From contig NC_088775.1 in NCBI RefSeq assembly GCF_954871325.1, forward strand, positions 40,835,561 to 40,899,560: 64,000 nucleotides of DNA, written 5' to 3'. This document shows, piece after piece, positions 18,142-30,300 of this stretch; position 1 is the first letter of the stretch, and each line of letters starts with the position of its first letter. The notes below the pieces were generated by a model. That model did no database searches and had not been told where the DNA came from. It was given only the letters and a program-made list of their open reading frames with translations. A program made the translations under genes and the position numbers. The stretch is from Gordionus sp. m RMFG-2023. Lineage: Eukaryota; Nematomorpha; Gordioida; Chordodea; Parachordodidae.

Positions 18142-21075
18142 TTATGTTGCTGGGGGGGCTAAGAGATTTGGAGGGAGCAGGTAGCCCGATTTGATTTTTA
18201 GAAGCTTTTTTATTGAGCTTTTATTATTGTTTAAACGTATGAATTGTTCCATCGTTAGATTTAGGCTTATGATTTCTTTTATCGTTCTGTATAGCCAATA
18301 TGACTTGTATTTACCGTATGTTTTACCTTCATGAGACTCGAGCCAGATTATAGCTTCATGGACTATGTTTTGTCTGAAGTTTCTGATGGTGTGACCAAAG
18401 AGTTGAATGTGCCTTTTTTTGAGAGTAGTCTCGATCGGGACATTTTTTGAGATTCGCCATAGGCTGGCATTCGAAATTATTCTTGGATAGAAAATACCGT
18501 TGAGCTGGCGCAGACAGCGGTTTACGAAAACTTGTATTTTCTTTGTCTGAGATTTATTTATTTCCCAAGTGTCGCTGCCGTAGAGGAGGACTGGAATGAC
18601 TGTGGCGTTAAAAATTCGGAGCCTCGTTTTGACTGAGATCTCTCTCGCTGTCCATAGTTTGTAATATTTCATAAAGGTTATTTTGGCGTTTTTTAGTCGG
18701 GCTTCGATTTCACCGCTGATATTTCCTTTATTATCGATAAGTACGCCAAGATATTTAAAATTGTTAACTATTTTAATTTCATTTCCCTCAAATGTTAAGT
18801 TATTTATAGACGCCTTTGGGGATGGCATAATAAACGTTTTATTAAAGTTTATGGTTAAACCTACTTTGTTGCTATGAAAGCATAAACTTGTTAGTAAGTC
18901 TATTGTCTCATCTCTTGATTTGGTGATTAAAACTAGATCATCTGCATATGAGATGATTCTTAGGTGATTGATATTATTATTGTTTGATGATATATCAACT
19001 AGGTTCATGGTGTTCGTGGTTTCCTTTATAATTTTGTTTATGATTATATTGAACAAAATAGGTGATAGTACACAGCCTTGTTTTACCCCTCTTTTAATCT
19101 TGAAGTAAGGTGAGAAAGTTTGTCCTAGCTGTAATTTGGCCCAAGAGTTATTGTAATGGTATTTCAAAATTTTAATTATGTTTGGATCGATATTGCAATC
19201 TTCTAGAGTCTCCCAGAGGGCATTGTGTTTCACGTTGTCGAAGGCTTTGCTGTAGTCTATGAAAGTAAATATAAAAGGAAGTTTATATCTAAAACACTTC
19301 TGTAGATAGATTTTAAGAGCTAGGATGGGTTCGTTGATGTTCTTATTTGGTCTGTATGCGCAAATATTGCTTGAAAGGAGGTTTTTGGTAGAATCAAGAA
19401 TTCTGTTCTTCAGGAGCACCATGAACACCTTTGAGACTGTGGAGGTGAGAGCAATGGCCCTATAGTCTGCGAAAGATGAAGGATGAAGTTTCTTGGGAAA
19501 GTTGCAGATTGTGGATTTATTCCAATCATCTGGGGTCTTGCCTGAATGCCATATTTTGGTGAATATGGCTAATAGATATTTGGAAATGCTCTCTGGAGCG
19601 GCTTTCATGTGTTCATTTCTAATCCCATCAGAGCCAGGGGCTCTATTATTTTTTAGTTTGTTTATGGCTCTGTTAATTTCTGTGAGGGAGAAATTGGAGT
19701 GGGATAATGGCAAGATTGTCCGTTGGGGGTTCACTATCTTGGAAGGGATCCTGGACTCAAAGGCTGACATATAGAAGTCTGTCCAGATGGCCATTTGCTC
19801 CTGAGGGTCTGTATATTTGTTACCTCCTTGTAAAGTAAGTATTGGTAATTTCTTAAAGCAGGCTGGTTTGCAGAAGTGTTTGAGCTTTTTATAGGCGTCA
19901 TGAGTTTTGTTGTTCCTCATATCTATTTCTATTTCTTCAGCTTTCTTTGCTAGGTAAATCCTACGATCGCTACGTAGTAATCTCTGAATGCGTTTCCATA
20001 GTTCTAAATTACGGCTTCTATCATTTTTTATCGATAGGATTAAGTTTTTTGTATTTACTGAGAGCCATTCTCTTTTTGGTATTTGGCTGTGGTTGAGATT
20101 ATTATATGCATGGAAAACCGCACTTTTGAAGTCTGTCCAACATTCTTCTAATGGTTTGGTAGGGAAGAGCTGAATGGTCCTAGCTAGGCCTGAGCATATT
20201 GTTTCATTATAGGTTGTTTTGTCAATATTAGTGAAGTGCCATTTGGTAGGTTGTTCTGGCGTTGTACGTATTGTGCTATGGATGCGCCTGGTATTATTGT
20301 TTCTCCATTCATCACTACGTATTATTATATGCGCTTTGATCAGTTTGTGATCTGATATGTTTATGTTTAGGATAGCCTTTACATCTGCAAACCAGCTATG
20401 GATATTGGATAGGAAGAGGTCAATTTGGGAGGAGTGGCCGCCTCTTGAGAAGGTCATGAGGTGAGGAGGTTTGTGTTTGAAGAACGTGTTTTCAATTTTT
20501 AGATTGTTATCAAAACATATTTGGAGTAGTTTTTTTCCATCTTTATCGTTGCTGTTATATATTGTTGTGTGGCCTATAGTATTGCTTACTTTGTATGTTA
20601 TCTCATGGCCTATCTTAGTATTGAAGTCTCCCATAGCTATGATATTGTATCTTTTTGGTAGGGAGTTTATCACGTTATCTAGATGTTCTAGGAATAACAT
20701 TCTTTCTGTGAGTTTAGGGGGGACGTAAACATTGAGGAGGATGGTGGGTTTGTAGGCGGTATTCAGGTATAGTACAGCAATTCTTTCGGTTATAGGGACA
20801 AATTTTATAATGAATTTTTTGAGCTTATTTTTGATAAGGAAGGCCACACCTGACCATTTATTGTTCGTGGTTCCAGAGCTATAGTATATATAATTTGTAA
20901 ATTGGGCCGAATGGTTGTCGGGGGAGTGAGTTTCCTGTAAACCTATTATGTCGGTAGAGTCATTTGATAATAACGTCATAAGAATTGACATTTTATCTTT
21001 GATGCCATTAATATTTAAGGAGGACAAGAAAAGAGACCCGTTTAGCATAGTTTTAACGGAGGAGTTAAGATTCAT
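18142..21075 (-). CDS. LINE endonuclease-reverse transcriptase, intact 977-aa ORF
   Basis: A multifunctional protein for target-primed reverse transcription of its own RNA. Residues 13-250 form an APE-type endonuclease: SLNINGIKD, Q47-E48-T49-H50, GDFNTK (149-154, D150/N152), SQIDLFLSN and S241-D242-H243. Residues about 460-800 are the reverse transcriptase: APGSDGI (479-485), DYRAIALTS (537-545), FIDYSKAFD with D607 (motif A), GVKQGCVLSPILF (663-675) and YADD (710-713), then FKYLGV. The C-terminal part has a CLR motif at C854 and QLFGHTIRNF (891-900), typical of RTE-like and related single-ORF LINEs. All catalytic residues that can be judged are present. The ATG is the first in frame; an in-frame stop lies 60 bp upstream at 21133-21135. 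No separate ORF1 was seen. Short antisense frames inside it are shadows. Confidence 0.93.
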   Translation of the reverse strand: MNLNSSVKTMLNGSLFLSSLNINGIKDKMSILMTLLSNDSTDIIGLQETHSPDNHSAQFTNYIYYSSGTTNNKWSGVAFLIKNKLKKFIIKFVPITERIAVLYLNTAYKPTILLNVYVPPKLTERMLFLEHLDNVINSLPKRYNIIAMGDFNTKIGHEITYKVSNTIGHTTIYNSNDKDGKKLLQICFDNNLKIENTFFKHKPPHLMTFSRGGHSSQIDLFLSNIHSWFADVKAILNINISDHKLIKAHIIIRSDEWRNNNTRRIHSTIRTTPEQPTKWHFTNIDKTTYNETICSGLARTIQLFPTKPLEECWTDFKSAVFHAYNNLNHSQIPKREWLSVNTKNLILSIKNDRSRNLELWKRIQRLLRSDRRIYLAKKAEEIEIDMRNNKTHDAYKKLKHFCKPACFKKLPILTLQGGNKYTDPQEQMAIWTDFYMSAFESRIPSKIVNPQRTILPLSHSNFSLTEINRAINKLKNNRAPGSDGIRNEHMKAAPESISKYLLAIFTKIWHSGKTPDDWNKSTICNFPKKLHPSSFADYRAIALTSTVSKVFMVLLKNRILDSTKNLLSSNICAYRPNKNINEPILALKIYLQKCFRYKLPFIFTFIDYSKAFDNVKHNALWETLEDCNIDPNIIKILKYHYNNSWAKLQLGQTFSPYFKIKRGVKQGCVLSPILFNIIINKIIKETTNTMNLVDISSNNNNINHLRIISYADDLVLITKSRDETIDLLTSLCFHSNKVGLTINFNKTFIMPSPKASINNLTFEGNEIKIVNNFKYLGVLIDNKGNISGEIEARLKNAKITFMKYYKLWTAREISVKTRLRIFNATVIPVLLYGSDTWEINKSQTKKIQVFVNRCLRQLNGIFYPRIISNASLWRISKNVPIETTLKKRHIQLFGHTIRNFRQNIVHEAIIWLESHEGKTYGKYKSYWLYRTIKEIISLNLTMEQFIRLNNNKSSIKKLLKIKSGYLLPPNLLAPPAT

Positions 21076-21634
21076 GATGTAAGGTTTGGTAAAGAAATTT
21101 TTCTGAACTTGTATTTTGCTTGAGCTAAAGAGTTACGTGAAGGACTAAATTAGTTAGAAAACTATATGTTTTAAGAAAATTAAATCTTTTATAAGATAAA
21201 TTTGGGTGAAAGCGACAAAAAGGGAAAAAAAATTATGAAGAGAAAATAAATAAGCGAAATAATAACCTTTAGTCCGGAGTGTTTGCTGGGATCCGAGTGG
21301 TTGGGTAAATTTAAAATAATTTAAAATGATTTTAAATATGGCAGAAAATTTCTTAAATATAAATGGGTGAAAAGAAAATAATTATGTAGAACTATTTTAG
21401 TTATTTCCGTTTCGATATCTTATTTATTACAGAAAATTAAATAAAATAATTAAAATAGGAAAACATGGAGATCATAATAATTTTGTAATTTGCATGTTGT
21501 TTATTTATAATATTCAAATTTCTAGAATTTATAAATTAAATTAAAATGAAGTTATGTTGGGAATATACGGAAAAGAAAACAAACAAAAATAAACATAAAT
21601 AAATAATAATAAAAGGGACTCGGCGGAATTATAT
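21076..21634 (-). other. 5' leader of the intact LINE, unique part
   Basis: AT-rich sequence between the ORF and the 249-bp units, without a long open frame. On the minus strand it would be transcribed leader if transcription starts in or beyond the tandem units. Confidence 0.5.
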
Positions 21635-23095
21635 GGGATCTAAGATGGAGGATATGGAGGGGGAGATTTAAGAATAATAAAAATGAAATAAAATGGAGGA
21701 GGGGGGATTAAACAGAAAGTAAGATGGTGGATAAATTAGTTAAATTAGGCTTAAAGTATATTCTATGTTTAAATTAATTGTATTTGATTGTATTAGAAAT
21801 TAAGGACTTAAAGGATTTAAGATTATATTAAATTTGATTATATAAGAGATTGAGTATGCATATGAATAAATGGAAAATAAGTTGGAGTTCTGAATTAAAA
21901 TGGAGGATATGTAAGGGAGATTTAAAATAAATAAAATAAAATGGAGGAGGGGAGATTAAACAGAAAGTAAGATGGTGAATAAATTAGTTAAATTAGTCTT
22001 AAAAATATATTTTATGCTAAAGTTACTTGTATTTGATTGTATTAGAAATTAAGGTCTTAAAGGATTTAAGACTATATTAAATTTGATTATATAAGAGATT
22101 GAGTATGTATATGAATAAATGGAAAATAAGTTGGAATTCTGAATTAAAATGGAGGATATGTAAGGGAGATTTAAAATAAATAAAATAAAATGGAGGAGGG
22201 GAGATTAAACAGAAAGTAAGATGGTGAATAAATTAGTTAAATTAGTCTTAAAAATATATTTTATGCTAAAGTTACTTGTATTTGATTGTATTAGAAATTA
22301 AGGTCTTAAAGGATTTAAGACTATATTAAATTTGATTATATAAGAGATTGAGTATGTATATGAATAAATGGAAAATAAGTTGGAATTCTGAATTAAAATG
22401 GAGGATATGTAAGGGAGATTTAAAATAAATAAAATAAAATGGAGGAGGGGAGATTAAACAGAAAGTAAGATGGTGAATAAATTAGTTAAATTAGTCTTAA
22501 AAATATATTTTATGCTAAAGTTACTTGTATTTGATTGTATTAGAAATTAAGGTCTTAAAGGATTTAAGACTATATTAAATTTGATTATATAAGAGATTGA
22601 GTATGTATATGAATAAATGGAAAATAAGTTGGAATTCTGAATTAAAATGGAGGATATGTAAGGGAGATTTAAAATAAATAAAATAAAATGGAGGAGGGGA
22701 GATTAAACAGAAAGTGAGATGGTGAATAAATTAGTTAAATTAGTCTTAAAAATATATTTTATGCTAAAGTTACTTGTATTTGATTGTATTAGAAATTAAG
22801 GTCTTAAAGGATTTAAGACTATATTAAATTTGATTATATAAGAGATTGAGTATGCATATGAATAAATGGAAAATAAGTTGGAATTCTGAATTAAAATGGA
22901 GGATGTGGAGGGGAGATTTAAAATAAATAAAATAAAATGGAGTAGGGGAGATTAAACAAAAAGTGAGATGGTGAATAAATTAGTTAAATTAGTCTTAAAA
23001 ATATATTTTATGCTAAAATTACTTGTATTTGATTATATTAGAAATTAAGGTCTTAAAGGATTTAATAAATTTGATTATATAAGAGATTGGGTCTA
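21635..23095 (-). repeat. 249-bp tandem units in the 5' region of the LINE
   Basis: The marker GGA(A/G)TTCTGAATTAAAATGG starts at 21884, 22133, 22382, 22631 and 22880, an exact 249-bp period four times over. A more diverged copy precedes it (from about 21635) and the last copy is partial (to about 23095). Units 22133-22381 and 22382-22630 appear identical; neighbours differ at a few positions. Each has purine-rich GGAGGAGGGGAGATT and a TTGATTGTATTAGAAATTAA block. The position directly upstream of the ORF resembles the promoter monomers of some mammalian L1 families. Confidence 0.9.
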
Positions 23096-23877
23096 TACTT
23101 AAATTGATTATAATTAAGAGAATTGGTTTAAAGGATTTAAGGAACTTAGTTCTCATTTTTATCTTATGTGCTAGGAATAAGGTTTTATAGTAATATTGAG
23201 TAAAGTATATATGTAAAATATATATCTGGAAGAAGTAACCTGGGTACTTTTATATTACGCGGTGAAATTCCATCATATATAATCAACAGCTGCTAAAACA
23301 TATCAAAATATAAAATAAAAATTGATACTTGTGCTTTGAGACAACAATCATTGTATTTTCACAAAAAAAGTTTAGGTTATAATTTTGAGTGGTATATACG
23401 ATTTCTCCAATCACTACCATTTTCAATATCCATTTATCAAACTACTTCTCATGTAACCATATGAATTATTTCATTTCAAATTAAGTAAAGTCCATTAAAC
23501 GTATTATCGATTCTCCAAAATTTAACGTTTTTTCTCCAATTCCATTTATCTTCTTTCCATTTTATAACTTTTACCCATTATAGTAGGGCATCTTCGGTTC
23601 ACAAAATTTATATCTATCGGGTTTAAGCACAGCTAAAGTTAACTCCAATTTTCATGTGTACGACCAATTTAAACTTTTGGGATAAATTTATTAAATGTTA
23701 TTTTTCACATACTAAATTCAGTGATTTCCATTTGATCATTTCACCAAAAAAACGTGTTTAGTATATATGAATGAATCAAACAATATTTTTCCCATTTGAA
23801 TTTAAGTTTTTTCTTCGATATTTTCATTTTTCTTAGAAAAATTCTGAAGAAGATATTGAATTCATAAAATCGTTTTA
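23096..23877 (-). other. outermost 5' region of the intact LINE
   Basis: About 0.8 kb of AT-rich, non-repetitive DNA between the 249-bp units and the target duplication. It is assigned to the LINE only because the 13-bp duplication lies beyond it. No reading frame or motif was recognised. Confidence 0.45.
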
Positions 23878-23890
23878 AAATATATTTTTA
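23878..23890. repeat. target-site duplication, copy at the LINE 5' end
   Basis: An exact 13-bp copy of 17658-17670; the T-rich array resumes directly after it with ATTTGTTACAATATAT. Confidence 0.7.
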
Positions 23891-24600
23891 ATTTGTTACA
23901 ATATATTTTTTGATTGATATTTTTTTTTAATATATATTTTTTAGATATATTTTTTTGATTGATTTTTTTTTTTTAATAAATATTTTTTTTTTAAATATTT
24001 TTTTGATTGATTTTTTTTTTAAATATATTTTTAATTTGTTACAATATATTTTTTGATCAATATTTTTTTTTAATATATATTTTTTTTGGATATATTTTTT
24101 TGATTGATTTTTTTTTAAGATATATTTTTAATTTGTTACAATATATTTTTTGATTGATATTTTTTTTAATATATATTTTTTTTAAATATATTTTTTTGAT
24201 TGATATTTTTTTTAAATATATTTTAATTTGTTAAAATATATTTTTTGATTGATATTTTTTTTTAATATATAATTTGATCGCTAATTTTTTTAATTTTTGT
24301 GTTATATGTTTTTTTAATAAATTTTTTTAAATATATATTTTTGATTGATAATTTTTTTTAATATTTTTTTTTGTGTTATATGATTTTTTTTAATAAATTT
24401 TTTAAAATATATTTTTTTGATTGATATTTTTTTTTATATTTTATATTTTTTGTGTTTATATGATTTTTTTTAATTAAAATATATTTTTTTGATTGATATT
24501 TTTTTTTAAAATATTTTTTTGATTGATATTTTTAATATATATTTTTAAAATGATTATTATATATTTATATTTTACGTAATTTTATCTATTATATATCTTT
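23891..24600. repeat. T-rich simple array, right part
   Basis: Degenerate repeats of AATTTGTTACAATATATTTT, TTTTGATTGATATTTTTTTT and TTTAATATATATTTTTT with T-runs of 6-10. It grades into short GATTGATATT/TTGTGTTATATG repeats up to the first satellite monomer. Noncoding. Confidence 0.8.
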
Positions 24601-27315
24601 TGATAAATAATTTTTTAGGTAATAGTGACAAATGTCATAATCGTTATTTTAAAACTTTTTTGAGTTTTTTTAAAGTAAATGAGTAAAAATATGTTTTGTA
24701 AACATGTTAAATTTCAGTGAAAGTTACTATGGAAAAGTGACAATTGTCATAATCGTTATTTTTGAACTTTTTTGAGTTTTTTTTAAAGTAAATGGGTAAA
24801 ATTATGTTTTGTAAACATATTATATTAATATTTCAGTGAAAGTGTACTATGGAAAAGTGACAATTGTCATAATGGTTATTTTTGAACTTTTTTGAGTTTT
24901 TTTAAAGTAAATGAGTATATGTTTTGCAAACATGTTATATTAATATTTCAGTGTAAGTGTACTATGGAAAAGTGACAATTGTCATAATCGTTATTTTTGA
25001 ACTTTTTTGAGTTTTTTTAAAGTAAATGGGTAAAATATGTTTTGTAAACATGTTAAATTAATATTTAGTGAAAATAAACTATGGAAAAGTGACAATTGTC
25101 ATAATCGTTATTTTTGAACTTTTTTGAGTTTTTTTAAAGTAAATGGATAAAAATATGTTTTGTAAACATGTTAAATTAATATTTCAGTGAAAGTGTACTA
25201 TGAAAAAGTGACAATTGTCATAATCGTTATTTTTGAACTATTTTAAGTTTTTTTAAAGTAAATGGGTAAAATGATGTTTTGTAAACATGTTAAATTTATA
25301 TTTCAGTGAAAGTGTACTATGGAAAAGTGACAATTGTCATGATCGTTATTTTTGATCTTTTTTTAGATTTTTTAAAGTAAATGGGTAAAAATATGTTTTG
25401 TAAACATATAAAACTTATATTTCAGTGAAAGTGTACTATGCAAAAGTGACAATTGTCATAATCGTTATTTTTGAACTTTTTTAAGTTTTTTTAAAGTAAA
25501 TGGGTAAAATGATGTTTTGTAAACATGTTAAATTTATATTTCAGTGAAAGTGTACTATGGAAAAGTGACAATTGTCATTATCGTTATTTTTGAACTTTTT
25601 TTAGATTTTTTAAAGTAAATGGGTAAAATGATGTTTTGTAAACATGTTAAATTTATATTACAGTGAAAGTGTACTATGGAAAAGTGACAATTGTCATTAT
25701 CGTTATTTTTGAACTTTTTTTAGATTTTTTAAAGTAAATGGGTAAAAATATATTTTGTAAACATATAAAACTAATATTTCAGTGTACTATGCAAAAGTGA
25801 CAATTGTCATAATCGTTATTTTTAAACTTTTTTGAGTTTTTTTAAAGTAAATGGGTAAAAATATGTTTTGTAAACATGTTAAATTAATATTTCAGTGAAA
25901 GTGTACTATGGAAAAGTGACAATTGTCATAATCGTTATTTTTGAACTTTTTTGAGATTTTTTAAAGTAAATGGGTAAAAATTTGTTTTGTAATCATATTA
26001 AATTAATATTTCAGTGAAAGTGTACTATGGAAAAGTGACAATTGTCATAATCGTTATTTTTGAACTTTTTTGAGTTTTTTTAAAGTAAATGAGTATATGT
26101 TGTAAACATGTTATATTAATATTTCAGTGTAAGTGTACTATGGAAAAATGACAATTGTCATAATCGTTATTTTTAAACTTTTTTGAGTTTTTTTATAGTA
26201 AATGGGTAAAAATATGTTTTGTAAACATGTAAATTAATATTTCAGTGAAAGTGTACTATGGAAAAGTGACAATTGTCATAATCGTTATTTTTGAACTTTT
26301 TTGAGTTTTTTTAAAGTAAATGGGTAAAAATATGTTTCGTAAACATGTTAAATTAATATTTCAGTGAAAGTGTAATATGGAAAAGTGACAATTCTCATAA
26401 TCGTTATTTTTGAACTTTTTTGAGATTTTTTAAAGTAAATGGGTAAAAATTTGTTTTGTAATCATATTAAATTAATATTTCAGTGAAAGTGTACTATGGA
26501 AAAGTGACAATTGTCATTATCGTTATTTTTGAACTTTTTTTAGATTTTTTTTAGTATATGGGTAAAAATATGTTTTGTAAACATGTTAAATTAATATTTC
26601 AGTGAAAGTGTACTATGAAAAAGTGACAATTGTCATAATCGTTATTTTTGAACTTTTTTAAGTTTTTTTAAAGTAAATGGGTAAAATGATGTTTTGTAAA
26701 CATGTTAAATTTATATTTCAGTGAAAGTGTACTATGGAAAAGTGACAATTGTCATAATCGTTATTTTTAAACTTTTTTGAGTTTTTTTAAAGTAAATGGA
26801 TAAAAATATGTTTTGTAAACATGTTAAATTTATATTTCAGTGAAAGTGTACTATGGAAAAGTGACAATTGTCATTATCGTTATTTTTGAACTCTTTTTAG
26901 ATTTTTTAAAGTAAATGGGTAAAAATATGTTTTGTAAACATAAAAAACTAATATTTCAGTGAAAGTTACTAAGGAAAAGTGACAATTGTCATAATCGTTA
27001 TTTTTGAACTTTTTTAAGTTTTTTTAAAGTAAATGGGTAAAATGATGTTTTGTAAACATGTTAAATTTATATTTCAGTGAAAGTTACTAAGGAAAAGTGA
27101 CAATTGTCATAATCGTTATTTTTGAACTTTTTTAAGTTTTTTTAAAGTAAATGGGTAAAATGATGTTTTGTAAACATGTTAAATTTATATTTCAGTGAAA
27201 GTTACTAAGGAAAAGTGACAATTGTCATAATCGTTATTTTTGAACTTTTTGAGTTTTTTTTTAAAGTAAATGAGTATATGTTTTGTAAACATGTTATATT
27301 AATATTTCAGTGTAA

Positions 27316-30300
27316 GTGTACTATGGAAAAGTGACAATTGTCATAATCGTTATTTTTGAACTTTTTTGAGTTTTTTTAAAGTAAATGGATAAAAATATGT
27401 TTTGTAAACATGTTAAATTAATATTTCAGTGAAAGTGTACTATGAAAAAGTGACAATTGTCATAATCGTTATTTTTGAACTATTTTAAGTTTTTTTTAAA
27501 GTAAATGGGTAAAAATATGTTTTGTAAACATGTTATATTAATATTTCAGTGAAAGTGTACTATGGAAAAGTGACAATTGTCATAATCGTTATTTTTGAAC
27601 TTTTTTGAGTTTTTTTAAACTAAATGGGTAAAAATATGTTTTGTAAACATGTTAAATTAATATTTCAGTGAAAGTGTACTATGCAAAAGTGACAATTGTC
27701 ATAATCGTTATTTTTAAACTTTTTTGAGTTTTTTTAAAGTAAATGGGTAAAAATATGTTTTGTAAACATGTTAAATTTATATTTCAGTGAAAGTGTACTA
27801 TGGAAAAGTGACAATTGTCATAATCGTTATTTTTGAACTTTTTTGAGATTTTTTAAAGTAAATGGGTAAAAATATGTTTTGTAAACATATAAAACTAATA
27901 TTTCAGTGAAAGTGTACTATGCAAAAGTGACAATTGTCATAATCGTTATTTTTAAACTTTTTTGAGTTTTTTTAAAGTAAATGGATAAAAATATGTTTTG
28001 TAAACATGTTAAATTAATATTTCAGTGAAAGTGTACTATGGAAAAGTGACAATTGTCATTATCGTTATTTTTGAACTTTTTTTAGATTTTTTATAGTAAA
28101 TGGGTAAAAATATGTTTTGTAAACATGTTAAATTAATATTTCAGTGAAAGTGTACTATGAAAAAGTGACAATTGTCATAATCGTTATTTTTGAACTTTTT
28201 TAAGTTTTTTTAAAGTAAATGGGTAAAATGATGTTTTGTAAACATAAAAAACTAATATTTCAGTGAGAGTGTACTATGCAAAAGTGACAATTGTCATAAT
28301 CGTTATTTTTGAACTTTTTTAAGTTTTTTTAAAGTAAATGGGTAAAATGATGTTTTGTAAACATGTTAAATTTATATTTCAGTGAAAGTTACTAAGGAAA
28401 AGTGACAATTGTCATAATCGTTATTTTTGAACTTTTTTGAGTTTTTTTTAAAGTAAATGGGTAAAAATATGTTTTGTAAACATGTTAAATTAATATTTTA
28501 GTGAAAGTGTACTATGAAAAAGTGACAATTGTCATAATCGTTATTTTTGAACTTTTTTAAGTTTTTTTAAAGTAAATGGGTAAAATGATGTTTTGTAAAC
28601 ATGTTAAATTTATATTTCAGTGAAAGTTACTATGGAAAAGTGACAATTGTCATAATCGTTATTTTTGAACTTTTTTGAGTTTTTTTAAAGTAAATGGGTA
28701 AAAATATGTTTTGTAAACATGTTATATTAATATTTCAGTGTAAGTGTACTATGGAAAAGTGACAATTGTCATAATCGTTATTTTTTAACTTTTTTGAGTT
28801 TTTTTAAAGTAAATGGGTAAAATATGTTTTGTAAACATGTTAAATTAATATTTAGTGAAAATAAACTATGGAAAAGTGACAATTGTCATAATCGTTATTT
28901 TTGAACTTTTTTGAGTTTTTTTAAAGTAAATGGATAAAAAGATGTTTTGTAAACATGTTAAATTAATATTTCAGTGAAAGTGTACTATGAAAGAGTGACA
29001 ATTGTCATAATCGTTATTTTTGAACTATTTTAAGTTTTTTTAAAGTAAATGGGTAAAATGATGTTTTGTAAACATGTTAAATTTATATTTCAGTGAAAGT
29101 GTACTATGGAAAAGTGACAATTGTCATGATCGTTATTTTTGATCTTTTTTTAGATTTTTTAAAGTAAATGGGTAAAAATATGTTTTGTAAACATATAAAA
29201 CTAATATTTCAGTGAAAGTGTACTATGCAAAAGTGACAATTGTCATAATCGTTATTTTTGAACTTTTTTAAGTTTTTTTAAAGTAAATGGGTAAAATGAT
29301 GTTTTGTAAACATGTTAAATTTATATTTCAGTGAAAGTGTACTATGGAAAAGTGACAATTGTCATTATCGTTATTTTTGAACTTTTTTTAGATTTTTTAA
29401 AGTAAATGGGTAAAAATATGTTTTGTAAACATGTTAAATTAATATTTCAGTGAAAGTGTACTATGAAAAAGTGACAATTGTCATGATCGTTATTTTTCAA
29501 CTTTTTTTAGATTTTTTAAAGTAAATGGGTAAAAATATGTTTTGTAAACATGTTAAATTAATATTTCACTGAAAGTGTACTATGGAAAAGTGACAATTGT
29601 CATAATCGTTATTTTTAAACTTTTTTGAGTTTTTTTAAAGTAAATGGATAAAAATATGTTTTGTAAACATGTTAAATTAATATTTCAGTGAAAGTGTACT
29701 ATGAAAAAGTGACAATTGTCATAATCGTTATTTTTGAACTTTTTTAAGTTTTTTTAAAGTAAATGGGTAAAATGATGTTTTGTAAACATGTTAAATTTAT
29801 ATTTCAGTGAAAGTGTACTATGGAAAAGTGACAATTGTCATTATCGTTATTTTTGAACTTTTTTTAGATTTTTTAAAGTAAATGGGTAAAAATATATTTT
29901 GTAAACATATAAAACTAATATTTCAATGAAAGTGTAACTATGCAAAAGTGACAATTGTCATAATCGTTATTTTTAAACTTTTTTGAGTTTTTTTAAAGTA
30001 AATGGGTAAAAATATGTTTTGTAAACATAAAAAACTAATATTTCAGTGAAAGTGTACTATGCAAAAGTGACAATTGTCATAATCGTTATTTTTGAACTTT
30101 TTTAAGTTTTTTTAAAGTAAATGGGTAAAATGATGTTTTGTAAACATGTTAAATTTATATTTCAGTGAAAGTGTACTATGGAAAAGTGACAATTGTCATT
30201 ATCGTTATTTTTAAACTTTTTTGAGTTTTTTTAAAGTAAATGGGTAAAAATATGTTTTGTAAACATGTTAAATTAATATTTCAGTGAAAGTGTACTATGG

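Larger units (their letters stand above)
17671..23877 (-). mobile_element. apparently full-length LINE (RTE-like clade), 6.2 kb
   Basis: On the minus strand the order is a 2.8-kb 5' region with six 249-bp tandem units, an open 977-codon endonuclease-reverse transcriptase ORF, a 0.47-kb 3' region, and a 3' end of two TATGACG copies at 17671-17684. A 13-bp direct repeat (AAATATATTTTTA) lies immediately outside both ends. The open ORF, clean ends and matching duplication argue for recent insertion. The ends were set from the target duplication in low-complexity DNA, so they may be off by a few bases. The single long ORF of just under 1000 codons and the C-terminal LFGH-type segment fit RTE-like elements, but clade assignment needs a tree. 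Confidence 0.75.

Noticed and set aside
18683-20728. Several plus-strand frames of 61-93 codons
   Set aside because: Antisense shadows of the 977-codon LINE ORF.
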